A program made the position numbers and the translations under genes. From positions 49,499-113,498 of the forward strand of contig JBCCUK010000011.1 in the NCBI GenBank assembly GCA_039196965.1: DNA of 64,000 bases, given 5' to 3'. The notes under the pieces are model-generated. The model had not been told where the DNA came from, searched no databases, and saw only the letters and a program-made list of their open reading frames with translations. Source of the DNA: CALLCD01 sp039196965. Its GTDB lineage: Bacteria > Pseudomonadota > Alphaproteobacteria > Caulobacterales > Hyphomonadaceae. Positions 46,047 to 54,480 of this stretch are shown in pieces. Within the stretch, counting starts at the first letter, position 1. Every line of letters begins with the position of its first letter.

Positions 46047-47012
46047 TCATTCAGGATCGGCGCAGGCATTACGGATCTTGTCCGGATCAAGCACAGCGCA
46101 GATCTGGCGCTTTTGCTTGTCGCTGCCTTTGCCGCGCTGGGCTTCGAGATTGAAATAGGTCTGGCCGAGATAGGACACGACGAATTTCTGGAAGTTGCAG
46201 CGCTGTTCGCAGTCAAAGGCGTGGCTTCTGCGGTCGCCATATCGCGACCAGCCAACATTCAATCCTTTAGCGACCAAGTCGGCGACCTGTTCCCGGCCGC
46301 AGAATTTGTTCGGATCACCGCCGATATCGCCGATGATCAGGATGTCGTCGACATCGTCGCCCGCATCGCAGGTTTTCGTGAAATAGGCCGGATTGTTGAG
46401 GTGCATCGTCCCGCCGGGATGATCCTGATTGTTGTGCAGGGCGATCACCTGTTCGCCATTCTCGATATGTGTGCGGAAAAAGTAGTTCAGGTCGGGACGG
46501 GAGGCCCGGCCAAATTCGCGGTTGATGTCCATGCCGCCATCCACCAGCCGCTGCTCATTGTTTTCTATGGCAATGCCGAGGCCGCCAAAGGTGCGCACGG
46601 CCCAGACCATGACGTCGAAGGCTTCATGCTCATCATCATGCATGACGAAGTAGAACGGACCTTCAGGCAGATCAGGGTTTCTGATTTCCGTCAGCTGCAG
46701 GAGCTGATTGTCGAATTCCTGTGTGGTTTCAATAATGTCCAGCGTGTCCCGCCATTCAGGATGCAGGGATAATACGCGGGCGAGGTCTTTATCCTTGGCG
46801 GGTTTCGCTGTCGGCACGTCGAACGGTGTCTTGTCGGCTGGCGTATTTTCTGCGGAGTTGGCCGTCCCGCCCGGCCTGGCACGGCTGTCCGATGCGACGC
46901 GAATATCGGCTACAGTCTGAGCATTTGGGGCGAGCAAGGGCGCATTAAATCCCGCCATCATCAGGACACTCCCGATGACGATCCCCCTAAAATTTCCGAT
47001 CTGGGACCTCAA
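46047..47012 (-). CDS. exported protein of unknown function
   Basis: About 320 residues. A hydrophobic segment (GIVIGSVLMMAGFNAPLLAP) near the start points to export, followed by an acidic, Pro/Ala-rich linker. The folded part (about 90-320) contains EGPFYFVMHDDEHEAFDVMVWA and EQVIALHNNQDHPGGTMHL, and four or more Cys (TKTCD, KFCGRE, FDCEQRCNF, QICAV, NACAD), suggesting disulfides. The His/Asp/Glu-rich motifs could bind metal, but I could not place the family. Start unclear: TTG 47012 with GGGG at spacing seven; GTG 47027, TTG 47051 and an ATG near 46961 with GGGAG are alternatives. Confidence 0.6.
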   Translation of the reverse strand: MRSQIGNFRGIVIGSVLMMAGFNAPLLAPNAQTVADIRVASDSRARPGGTANSAENTPADKTPFDVPTAKPAKDKDLARVLSLHPEWRDTLDIIETTQEFDNQLLQLTEIRNPDLPEGPFYFVMHDDEHEAFDVMVWAVRTFGGLGIAIENNEQRLVDGGMDINREFGRASRPDLNYFFRTHIENGEQVIALHNNQDHPGGTMHLNNPAYFTKTCDAGDDVDDILIIGDIGGDPNKFCGREQVADLVAKGLNVGWSRYGDRRSHAFDCEQRCNFQKFVVSYLGQTYFNLEAQRGKGSDKQKRQICAVLDPDKIRNACADPE

Positions 47013-47135
47013 TACTTGACCCCGCACCTCGTGACTTTCTGTCCAGGGCAAGGAGTGTCAGGGTTAATCCCGGCTTTGTCCAGCGCTGGAAACCTAAATA
47101 TTTACAAATGATTACATGATTGTAGGGGAAGGAGA

Positions 47136-48392
47136 TCAGTCCATCCTTGCGGCCCGTCCCGTGCGGACCGCATCCTTGCCGAACTTTGCTCGGGCCTTGT
47201 CGGCGGCCCGTTCTGCGGCGGCGCGTTTGGCAACTTTCGGATCGACAAGATCGACCGCATCGGCCTTGGCCGCTTCAAGCCCCGATATGCCGACACCGAT
47301 CAGACGGAAGCGCCGGCCATTTGCCTCGCGCGAGAGCATTGGACGGGCGGCGCGGAAAATCACCTGAGCGAGTTGCGTCGGTACGGGCAGGGATGTGCGC
47401 CGGGTGACGGTTTTGAAATCGGCGGTTTTCAGTTTCAGCGTGATGACGGCCCCTTCAACGCCGACATGTTTTGCCCGGTCGGCGGTCTTCACGCTGAGCT
47501 TCCAGAGCTGGTCCTCGAGCTGTGAAAGGTCGGCGATATCCGTTTCAAACGTCGTTTCTGTCGACACGGACTTTCGTTCGCTTTCCGCACGCACGGGGCG
47601 ATTGTCCTTGCCGAGGGATCGTTCATGCAGCCACAGGCCGGTCTCGCCATATCTGCCGACGAGATCCTTCACTGGCGCAGACTGGAGGTCAGCAATCGTT
47701 CGGAACCCATCGCGGACCAGCTTTTTTGCGAGTTTCGGACCGACACCATGGAGGAAATCCGGGCCGTTGGGGGCGAGCAGGGCCGGAGCTTCCTCGGCAC
47801 TGATCACAGCAAATCCACGTGGTTTGTCGAGCTCGCTTGCGGTTTTGGCGAGGAACTTGTTGGCGGAGAGACCGATCGAGATCGTGATCCCGACATCTGT
47901 TTCGATATCGAGGGCCAACCTGGCGAGAATACGCGACGGCGGTGCACCGTTAAGGCGTTCGGTACCGGTTAGATCAAGATAGGCTTCATCAATGGAAACC
48001 GCTTGAACGAGAGGCGTAAGGGCCCGCATCCGATCGCGAATCACCGCTGCTGCGGCGCTGTATTTGGCGTAGTCAGGGCGAACGACAATCGCATCGGGAC
48101 AGGCTTTTAATGCCTTGAACATCGGCATGGCCGAATGAATACCGTATAGCCGGGCAATGTAGCAGCAGGTCGAAACGACCCCGCGCCGCCCTCCACCAAC
48201 AATGACGGGCTTGTCTTTCAGCTCTGGATTGTCGCGTTTTTCGATTGCTGCATAGAAGGCGTCGCAATCTATATGGGCAATGGAGAGCGTATTCAGGGCG
48301 TCATGACTTAGCAGCCTTTGCCCGCCGCAATGGGGGCAGGTGTCTGCCCTTTCATCGGCAGAATTTGCACAATCTCGGCACAGCGTTGCCAT
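47136..48392 (-). CDS. dinB: DNA polymerase IV (DinB) with N-terminal zinc ribbon
   Basis: About 418 residues, Y-family translesion polymerase. An N-terminal CRDC...CPHC zinc ribbon precedes the catalytic fold: IAHIDCDAFYAAIE (Asp), GVVSTCCYIARLYGIHSAMPM, VQAVSIDEAYLDLTG (SIDEAYLD), GLSANKFLAKTAS, helix-hairpin-helix HGVGPKLAKKL, and little finger. The ribbon is known in alphaproteobacterial DinB2-like enzymes. Divergent from divK. Confidence 0.93.
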   Translation of the reverse strand: MATLCRDCANSADERADTCPHCGGQRLLSHDALNTLSIAHIDCDAFYAAIEKRDNPELKDKPVIVGGGRRGVVSTCCYIARLYGIHSAMPMFKALKACPDAIVVRPDYAKYSAAAAVIRDRMRALTPLVQAVSIDEAYLDLTGTERLNGAPPSRILARLALDIETDVGITISIGLSANKFLAKTASELDKPRGFAVISAEEAPALLAPNGPDFLHGVGPKLAKKLVRDGFRTIADLQSAPVKDLVGRYGETGLWLHERSLGKDNRPVRAESERKSVSTETTFETDIADLSQLEDQLWKLSVKTADRAKHVGVEGAVITLKLKTADFKTVTRRTSLPVPTQLAQVIFRAARPMLSREANGRRFRLIGVGISGLEAAKADAVDLVDPKVAKRAAAERAADKARAKFGKDAVRTGRAARMD

Positions 48393-48519
48393 GGGACGTA
48401 GATTGCCATTCCTATGCAATCCTCACAATCTTCAGCTGAAGGTGTAAACAAGCGTTAACGAAGTGACCACTAGTGTTTGTTAGTTTGAGAATCAGCGAGA
48501 CTTTGGACCAGACGCCGCC

Positions 48520-48912
48520 ATGATAGCCGATGCGAACAAATCCGTCCTCGTTGTAGAGGATAATGAGCTGAATATGCGGCTCTTTTGCGATCTGCTGGAC
48601 GCCTATGGCTACAGCACGCATCAGTGTCGCGATGGGGCAAAAGCGGTCGATCTGGCCCGAAATGAACGCCCGGATCTGATCATTATGGATATCCAGCTAC
48701 CGGAGGTTTCCGGGCTCGATATTACGCGCTGGATTAAGGATGATTCGGAACTTGCCCACATTCCGGTCCTCGCTGTAACGGCATTTGCCATGCGCACCGA
48801 CGAACAAAGGGTGCGCGAAGCAGGTTGCGAGGGATATCTTTCGAAACCTATTCAGATCACCAGTTTTATCCGTGCTGTGGAAGATCTTATTGGAGACAGG
48901 CCAGCCGCATGA
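48520..48912 (+). CDS. divK: single-domain response regulator DivK
   Basis: 130 residues, a stand-alone receiver: acidic pair VVEDNELNM, phospho-Asp in LIIMDIQLP (about 53), Thr in LAVTAFAM and Lys in YLSKPIQI. The sequence and the four-base overlap (ATGA) with pleD match the Caulobacter divK-pleD operon. It shuttles between kinases and phosphatases (DivJ, PleC) at the poles and controls CtrA activity. Confidence 0.95.
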   Translation: MIADANKSVLVVEDNELNMRLFCDLLDAYGYSTHQCRDGAKAVDLARNERPDLIIMDIQLPEVSGLDITRWIKDDSELAHIPVLAVTAFAMRTDEQRVREAGCEGYLSKPIQITSFIRAVEDLIGDRPAA

Positions 48913-50267
48913 GCGCGCGTATACTTGTTGTAGACGACATACTGGCCAACAGACGCCTTCTTCAGGCCAAGTTGGAAGCCCGGTATTTTGTCGTGTCCAT
49001 GGCATCCAACGGGCCCGAAGCGATCGAAAAGGCGGAGGCTGAGCTTCCCGATATTATTCTGATGGATGTCATGATGCCGGGCATGGATGGCTATGAGGCG
49101 ACCCGGATACTGAAAGAAAACTCCAAAACCTGGCACATTCCTATTGTTATGGTCACAGCGCTTAGCCAGCAGGAACATCGCCTGCAGGGGCTAGAAGCCG
49201 GAGCCGATGATTTCATCATCAAGCCGTTCGACGACTTCGCGCTTTTTTCGCGCATAAATGCCCTCTGCCGCTACAATACGGTAACCAACGAGCTGCGTGA
49301 GCGGGAATCAGGGGCCGGCTTCCATACGTCCGGTATTGATATGTCCTCCCTCGATATGTCGGTGCCTCCGCGTGTTGTCGTGGTCGAGGAGAATGTGAAG
49401 AAGGCGGCCCAGCTCGCCGGCTATCTCAACATGGCCGGTCATAACGCCGTTACCATGCATGAGCAGGGTGTTCCCGATGGTAGCGGCACCGATGTCATGG
49501 TTCTCTCTTTGGCTCAGGACTCTTATGATCCCCTGAGGCTGTGCGCCCAATTCAGGATCGGTGACCGCACAAGAGCGATCGCCATTATCGTGATCTGCGA
49601 CCAGTATTCCGAGGACAAGGCCGTTCGCGCTCTGGAGCTTGGGGCGAGCGATATCATTCAGGCTCCCGTTGATCCCCAGGAACTGGTGGCGCGGGTGATG
49701 ACCCAGACACGCCGCACGCGCTATGTCGATCTTCTCCGCCGGCGCGTAGATCGCGGCATCGAGCTTTCGATCATTGATCCTCTGACCGGCCTTTACAATC
49801 GCCGTTATATGACGAGCCAACTGGACCAACTCATCCAGCGCTCAGCCCAGGGCGGTGCCCCAACGTCTGTCGTGGCGCTCGACATCGATCATTTCAAATC
49901 AGTCAACGATACGATGGGCCATGAGGCTGGTGACCGTGTGCTTGTAGAGTTTTCCGAGCGGTTGAAGAAAAGCGTGCGTCCCCAGGATACGGTTTGCCGA
50001 CAGGGCGGTGAGGAGTTTCTGGTCATTATGCCGGAGACGTCGGTAGACGCCGCTTGCAGCGTTGCCGAGCGGGTTCGGCAGAGCGTTGCCGCCGATCCGT
50101 TCACATTTGGCAATGATGGGGCCGAGGTCAGCGTCACTGTCAGCGCAGGTGTCGCGTCCAATGAGCTGGGGGCATCATCGACCGATGACATGCTGAAACG
50201 CGCCGATGAAGCGCTCTACGAGGCGAAAAAGTCGGGTCGGAATCAGGTGAAGAGCCTGGCAGCCTGA
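48909..50267 (+). CDS. pleD: diguanylate cyclase PleD
   Basis: About 452 residues. Receiver 1 (ILVVDDILANRRLL; IILMDVMMPGMDG), an adaptor receiver without a clear phospho-Asp (about 155-275), and a GGDEF domain with active-site GGEEF and a product-inhibition I-site RPQD upstream. This is the PleD layout; it makes cyclic di-GMP at the differentiating pole. ATG 48909 overlaps divK by ATGA; an open frame further upstream lies within divK. Confidence 0.95.
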   Translation: MSARILVVDDILANRRLLQAKLEARYFVVSMASNGPEAIEKAEAELPDIILMDVMMPGMDGYEATRILKENSKTWHIPIVMVTALSQQEHRLQGLEAGADDFIIKPFDDFALFSRINALCRYNTVTNELRERESGAGFHTSGIDMSSLDMSVPPRVVVVEENVKKAAQLAGYLNMAGHNAVTMHEQGVPDGSGTDVMVLSLAQDSYDPLRLCAQFRIGDRTRAIAIIVICDQYSEDKAVRALELGASDIIQAPVDPQELVARVMTQTRRTRYVDLLRRRVDRGIELSIIDPLTGLYNRRYMTSQLDQLIQRSAQGGAPTSVVALDIDHFKSVNDTMGHEAGDRVLVEFSERLKKSVRPQDTVCRQGGEEFLVIMPETSVDAACSVAERVRQSVAADPFTFGNDGAEVSVTVSAGVASNELGASSTDDMLKRADEALYEAKKSGRNQVKSLAA

Positions 50268-50306
50268 GCCTGCGAGATCGAGGGGCAGATCTTTGCGAGA
50301 TAAGCC

Positions 50307-50474
50307 TTACTTGATCTTGCCTTCTTTGAACTCGACATGTTTACGGGCGATCGGATCGTATTTCCGCATCACGAGCTTTTCTGTGAGGTTCCGTGGATTC
50401 TTCTTTGTGACGTAGAAGAAGCCTGTGCCTGCCGTAGAATTCAGGCGTATCTTTATGGTGGCAGGTTTGGCCAT
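50307..50474 (-). CDS. rpmG: 50S ribosomal protein L33
   Basis: 55 residues, basic, read on the minus strand: MAKPATIKIRLNSTAGTGFF, then YVTKKNPRNL, TEKLVMRKYDPIARKHVEFK and EGKIK. This is the zinc-free L33 form. GGAA lies in front of the start. Its frame was shorter than many gene-finder limits. Convergent with pleD. Confidence 0.96.
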   Translation of the reverse strand: MAKPATIKIRLNSTAGTGFFYVTKKNPRNLTEKLVMRKYDPIARKHVEFKEGKIK

Positions 50475-51123
50475 GGGTGCTGTTCCGCTGTGATAGATCT
50501 GGAAAACGAGGCTTAATGGCGAGGCTTGAGGGGGAAGTCAAGCGCCGACATGATCACAGGCCGAAGCTCATTATAGCAAAGTGAGGATTCCCATTGTCTA
50601 TGGTGTTACTTTGGCGTGGGCAGTGCGCGCTGAATTGGCTGAGAAAGTGCACTACGGGGCAGGTGAATTGTCGACGGGCGACGTTTCTCTAATTTGCTGA
50701 AGCTCCCAACAAATTGGATCTTCTTGATCTAGCGGCCATCGGATCAGCAGAAATATGTATATTCCCTTGGTGCAATTGATGATTTCTGTTCGTCGCTTAG
50801 AATATGAGCGATGGGCTTATTTAATCGTCGATTAGTAGTAATACGGATGACGCTAGGTGATTTTGCGTGTAGTTGCGCTACTTCAGATGGATTCTGAAAG
50901 GGTTGGGTGGGCTATATGACGGCTGTTTGGATGGCAGGAGAGGTGCCTGGAGCACACGTGTGCCTGCAAGATGCCAATGGAAAATGCGGTCAGTATAGCC
51001 CTGTAGAGGCTTTGCAGTTGCCTTTTACGCCCGCGTGCGCACCCGGCCGGTTAAGCAGAATGCTGAAACTGCAAACAATGTGCGGACCCCAAAAAATAAT
51101 AAAGTGGCCAAAGGAGAAGCTGC
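50475..51123. other. intergenic stretch with no supported gene
   Basis: 649 bases, AT-richer than the flanks. A 78-residue plus frame (50907-51143) overlaps the next gene and has no similarity I recognise or convincing ribosome site. It probably contains the promoters of rpmG and of the small gene at 51124. No tRNA or strong hairpin seen. Confidence 0.5.
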
Positions 51124-51321
51124 ATGACCAATGGAGCAGATAAACTGCTTTCAGACCTCACTATGACGGTGAAGTTCTACAGAGACCGGTCGGACAACGA
51201 TCCGGCGCTGGAAGATCTTGTTATCGTTGCTGAACAAATGCTGGAGACACTCAGCTGTCTCAGGCGCAATCAAGTGATGCGGGCCGCGCTCGGTGCCCAC
51301 AATGTCGGCAATGGAAATTAG
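51124..51321 (+). CDS. small helical protein of unknown function
   Basis: 65 residues. AAGGAG lies eight bases before the ATG, a good ribosome site and the main evidence that this is real. The sequence (LLSDLTMTVKFYRDRSDNDPALEDLVIVAEQMLETLSCLRRNQ) looks like two soluble helices. No signal peptide or membrane segment. Unknown family. Confidence 0.5.
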   Translation: MTNGADKLLSDLTMTVKFYRDRSDNDPALEDLVIVAEQMLETLSCLRRNQVMRAALGAHNVGNGN

Positions 51322-51496
51322 CTGGCCGAGCCCGATAAGCTAAGCAAGAGCCTCAAGCGTAAAATATGCAATCAACTTTCCTGATCCGGCTATAGTTTCT
51401 ATCCCAAACGGCTTCTCGCTAGGGATAATCTTACCGACCAGACTGTCAGATTATCGTATTTTACGCTCGCGACTTTTCTTGAAAGCCCTTGATGTC

Positions 51497-52417
51497 TTAG
51501 CCACCTGTGGCTTCAGAGATCCGGGCAAAGATGTTTGCGCCATGACCGCTGCCTGCATCAAAGTGGGTCTGACCGCCGGATTTGTCGGTGATTTCATCCC
51601 ATTTCTCGGCAACAGCTTCCGCGCTAATGGTCTCGGTCGTTCCGACAAATGCGCCGCGTGTTTCGACGATTTCCGCCATTGAAAACGCTCCGGCACCTCC
51701 GGAAAGGATCATGCCGGTCGGCGCGTCTTCCTTAACCAGGTTGATGACACCAGGGGTAACGAGTTCGGGTTTCAGTGCATCGAACATTTCCTGCGGCATC
51801 AGTCCCTCAGTCATGCGCGTCGCAGCGATAGGACAGATTGTGTTGACCCGGATATCATTCTTAGCCCCTTCGATTTTCAGCGTGTTCATCATGCCGACAA
51901 CACCGAGTTTCGCCGCGCCGTAGTTTGCTTGCCCGAAATTTCCATACAGGCCTGTCGATGACGTGGTCACGACGATGCGGCCGTAATTCTGCTCTCTCAT
52001 GATCGGCCAGATGGCATGCACCGGCTTGAATGTGCCGCGCAAATGCACATCGAGGACGAGATTGATATCCTCGGTTGTCATTTTGGCGAAGGATTTGTCG
52101 CGAAGGATCCCGGCATTCGCGATCAGGATGTCGATCCTGCCGAACGCCGCCATTGTATCGTCGATCATTTTCTTCACGCCAGCATCATCTGATACAGATG
52201 ACCCGTTGGCGATCGCTTCACCGCCCATCGCCTTGATTTCCGCAACGACGCTCTCAGCCGCTTCTGAATTGCCGCCGGTTCCATCCAATGAGCCACCAAG
52301 ATCATTCACGACAACTTTTGCACCGCGCCGCGCGAGTTCCAGAGCATGGCACCGGCCAAGTCCGCCGCCAGCTCCAGTGACAATGGCAACACGGTCATCA
52401 AAACGAATAGAGGACAT
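51497..52417 (-). CDS. SDR oxidoreductase, 3-hydroxyacyl-CoA dehydrogenase type
   Basis: About 306 residues. ATG 52417 follows CAGGAGACTTACC. Rossmann GAGGGLGRCHALELARRGAKVVVNDLGG, NAGILRDKSF and YGAAK (Tyr-Lys pair) mark a classical SDR; the opening with a long NDLGGS...EAAESVVAEI insertion resembles the dehydrogenase domain of peroxisomal multifunctional enzyme 2. A 50-residue C-terminal tail follows. Expected role: NAD-dependent oxidation of a 3-hydroxyacyl-CoA. A palindrome lies 53 bases upstream of its start. Confidence 0.82.
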   Translation of the reverse strand: MSSIRFDDRVAIVTGAGGGLGRCHALELARRGAKVVVNDLGGSLDGTGGNSEAAESVVAEIKAMGGEAIANGSSVSDDAGVKKMIDDTMAAFGRIDILIANAGILRDKSFAKMTTEDINLVLDVHLRGTFKPVHAIWPIMREQNYGRIVVTTSSTGLYGNFGQANYGAAKLGVVGMMNTLKIEGAKNDIRVNTICPIAATRMTEGLMPQEMFDALKPELVTPGVINLVKEDAPTGMILSGGAGAFSMAEIVETRGAFVGTTETISAEAVAEKWDEITDKSGGQTHFDAGSGHGANIFARISEATGG

Positions 52418-52468
52418 GGTAAGTCTCCTGAGGGGATTGGATCTAATTTCCGCCTGACACACCAGAGG

Positions 52469-52484
52469 CTGACGTTTACGTCAA
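52469..52484 (-). promoter_or_regulatory. palindromic operator candidate upstream of the SDR
   Basis: CTGACGTTTACGTCAA contains the palindrome TGACGT-TT-ACGTCA (52470-52483; arms of six bases). A weaker related site (GCGTAACGTCA) is at 52490-52502. Size and sequence resemble operators of MerR-type LiuR regulators of fatty-acid/branched-chain catabolism, from memory; the binding protein is not in the window. Confidence 0.4.
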
Positions 52485-52642
52485 CTCATTGCGTAACGTC
52501 AGGTTGGAGATAAGTTGAAATGCGATCGCATTATAACAATCAATTGAATTGAAGCGCCCGCTCACCTTTATGAACTCGCTTGCCACCGCATCCGGCACCT
52601 GCCATTCAGCAGAAAGGTGAAATCGTCGGAAAGGGATCGACA

Positions 52643-53017
52643 ATGCTTGCATATACTGTGATTGGATCGAACAATAAAGAAAAGGCGCTCGAATTCTACG
52701 ACGCGATCTGCGGAGAACTTGGCGGCGGGCGCACCTTCGCGAACGATCGCTTGCAGTTCTATTCTAATGGCAATGGCGCAATGCTCGGCGTCGGCACACC
52801 CTCAGATCTGGAAGCGGCGACCTGCGGAAATGGCGTAATGCCGGCTTTTGGGTGCCCTGATACGGCTACGGTTGACCGTGTTTATGCAAAGGCCATGGAG
52901 CTTGGAGCTCAGGATGAAGGCGCGCCGGGAGAGCGCATGCCAGGCATGTTCTACGGGGCATACTTCCGCGATCCGGATGGCAATAAGCTCTGCGCGGCGT
53001 GCTTTCTGAACCAGTAA
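52643..53017 (+). CDS. VOC-family (glyoxalase-like) protein
   Basis: About 124 residues. ATG 52643 has GGAAAGGGATCGACA upstream. VOC betaalphabetabetabeta halves: YTVIGSNNKEKALEFYDAICGELGGGR and PDTATVDRVYAKAMELGAQDEGAPGER, ending FRDPDGNKLCAACF as usual. The usual metal ligands are not clearly all present. Substrate unknown; the neighbourhood gives little guide. Confidence 0.82.
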   Translation: MLAYTVIGSNNKEKALEFYDAICGELGGGRTFANDRLQFYSNGNGAMLGVGTPSDLEAATCGNGVMPAFGCPDTATVDRVYAKAMELGAQDEGAPGERMPGMFYGAYFRDPDGNKLCAACFLNQ

Positions 53018-53197
53018 GCGCAGCGACTGGCGGTCGAGGCGTTGTATCTGGCCAGGCTGCGGGCGTACGGTAAGCTTGCCGTAACCCCGTAGCCACAGGC
53101 GAGCGCGCCTCGCATTACCTGTCTGCAACAAATACTAGAGACAGCTCGCGCGCCGCGCTAAGCGGTTATCAGACCTGTTTAGCCGAAAGGGCGCTGT

Positions 53198-54475
53198 ATG
53201 GATTGGGGCTGGGACAATGCGCGCGCGCTGATTGGCATCGCGGTGATCGTAGGGATCGCCTGGTCACTGTCTGAAAACCGCAGGGCATTTCCCTGGAAAG
53301 TTGTGATTGGCGCAGTCGGCGTTCAGTTCGGATTTGCCCTGCTATTGTTCGGCGTGCCGCCTGTGCGCACTGTTCTGTTTCAGGCCAACACTGTGGTTGA
53401 TGGACTCATCGCGTCCACGGCCTACGGCACGAGTTTTGTCTTTGGCGAGACCTTCGGCACCCAGGCAGGCTGGGAAGGCTTGACGGGTCAACCAGGACCC
53501 ATCTTCGCTGTCCACCTTCTGCCTTTGATTATTGTCGTCGCTGCCCTGTCGGCCATTCTTTGGCACTGGCATATTTTGCGATGGATCACCGGAGCCTTTG
53601 CCTCTGTCTTCCGGCGCTTTATGGGGCTTGGCGGTGCGACGTCTCTTGCCGTCTCGGCCAATGTTTTCATGGGCATGACCGAAGCCCCCGTCCTGGTGAA
53701 ACCGTACATCAAGGGCATGACCCGGTCCGAGCTGTTCATTCTCATGACGGCCGGGTTCTCCACCGTGGCGGGCTCGGTGCTCGTGCTCTATTCCGTTTTT
53801 CTACAAGGCGCGCTTGCCAATCCGCTGGCCCAGCTTCTGACCGCATCAATCATTGCAGCGCCCGCCGCTGTGGCACTGGCGCTTACCATGATCCCGGAAA
53901 CAGAGGCTGACGAAGAGCGCGTGAGTGAGCCGGATTTCGAGTATCAGTCTACCATGGATGCCTTTGCTACGGGCGCGACAGACGGGTTGAAAATCGTTGC
54001 CAATATCGTCACCATGCTGATCGCAGCCTTTGCGCTCCTGTTTCTGGTGAATTCGGCCCTTGGTGCTTTGCCGGACGTAGGCGGCGCGCCACTATCTCTG
54101 GAGCGGGCGCTCGGCTGGATCTTTGCGCCTCTTATGTACATGGTCGGCGTTCCCATGGACGAGGCAGCGCGGTCCGGCTCTCTTATTGGCGTCAAGACAG
54201 TACTAACGGAATTCGTGGCCTTTCTTCAGTTGGCGGAAGTTCCCGTCGAGGAGATGAGTCCGCGCACGCGAATGATCACAGCCCATGCGATAAATGGTTT
54301 CGCAAACTTCGGTTCCATCGGCATTTTGATCGGCGGATTGTCGATAATTGAGCCTGCGCGCCGGGATACGTTTCTAAATCTTGCCTGGAAGACATTGCTT
54401 GCAGGCACACTTGCTACATGTATGTCCGGTGCCGTTGTGGCTGCCTTGCCCTTCGGTCTTTTCGCCGGGAGTTGA
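53198..54475 (+). CDS. concentrative nucleoside transporter (CNT/NupC family)
   Basis: 425 residues with about ten hydrophobic helices. Family signatures: VQFGFALLLF, SANVFMGMTEAPVLVKPYI (ion/nucleoside site, about 160-178), TAGFSTVAGSVLVLYSVFL, MVGVPMDEAARSGSLIGVKTVLTEFVAF and ALNGFANFGSIGILIGGLS-type AHAINGFANFGSIGI. Imports nucleosides with Na+ or H+. A TonB receptor gene starts five bases after its stop. Confidence 0.93.
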   Translation: MDWGWDNARALIGIAVIVGIAWSLSENRRAFPWKVVIGAVGVQFGFALLLFGVPPVRTVLFQANTVVDGLIASTAYGTSFVFGETFGTQAGWEGLTGQPGPIFAVHLLPLIIVVAALSAILWHWHILRWITGAFASVFRRFMGLGGATSLAVSANVFMGMTEAPVLVKPYIKGMTRSELFILMTAGFSTVAGSVLVLYSVFLQGALANPLAQLLTASIIAAPAAVALALTMIPETEADEERVSEPDFEYQSTMDAFATGATDGLKIVANIVTMLIAAFALLFLVNSALGALPDVGGAPLSLERALGWIFAPLMYMVGVPMDEAARSGSLIGVKTVLTEFVAFLQLAEVPVEEMSPRTRMITAHAINGFANFGSIGILIGGLSIIEPARRDTFLNLAWKTLLAGTLATCMSGAVVAALPFGLFAGS

Positions 54476-54480
54476 TTGTC

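Noticed and set aside
50907..51143. 78-residue plus-strand frame overlapping the small gene at 51124
   Set aside because: No ribosome site at GTG 50907 and no recognisable composition; the 51124 gene has the better site.
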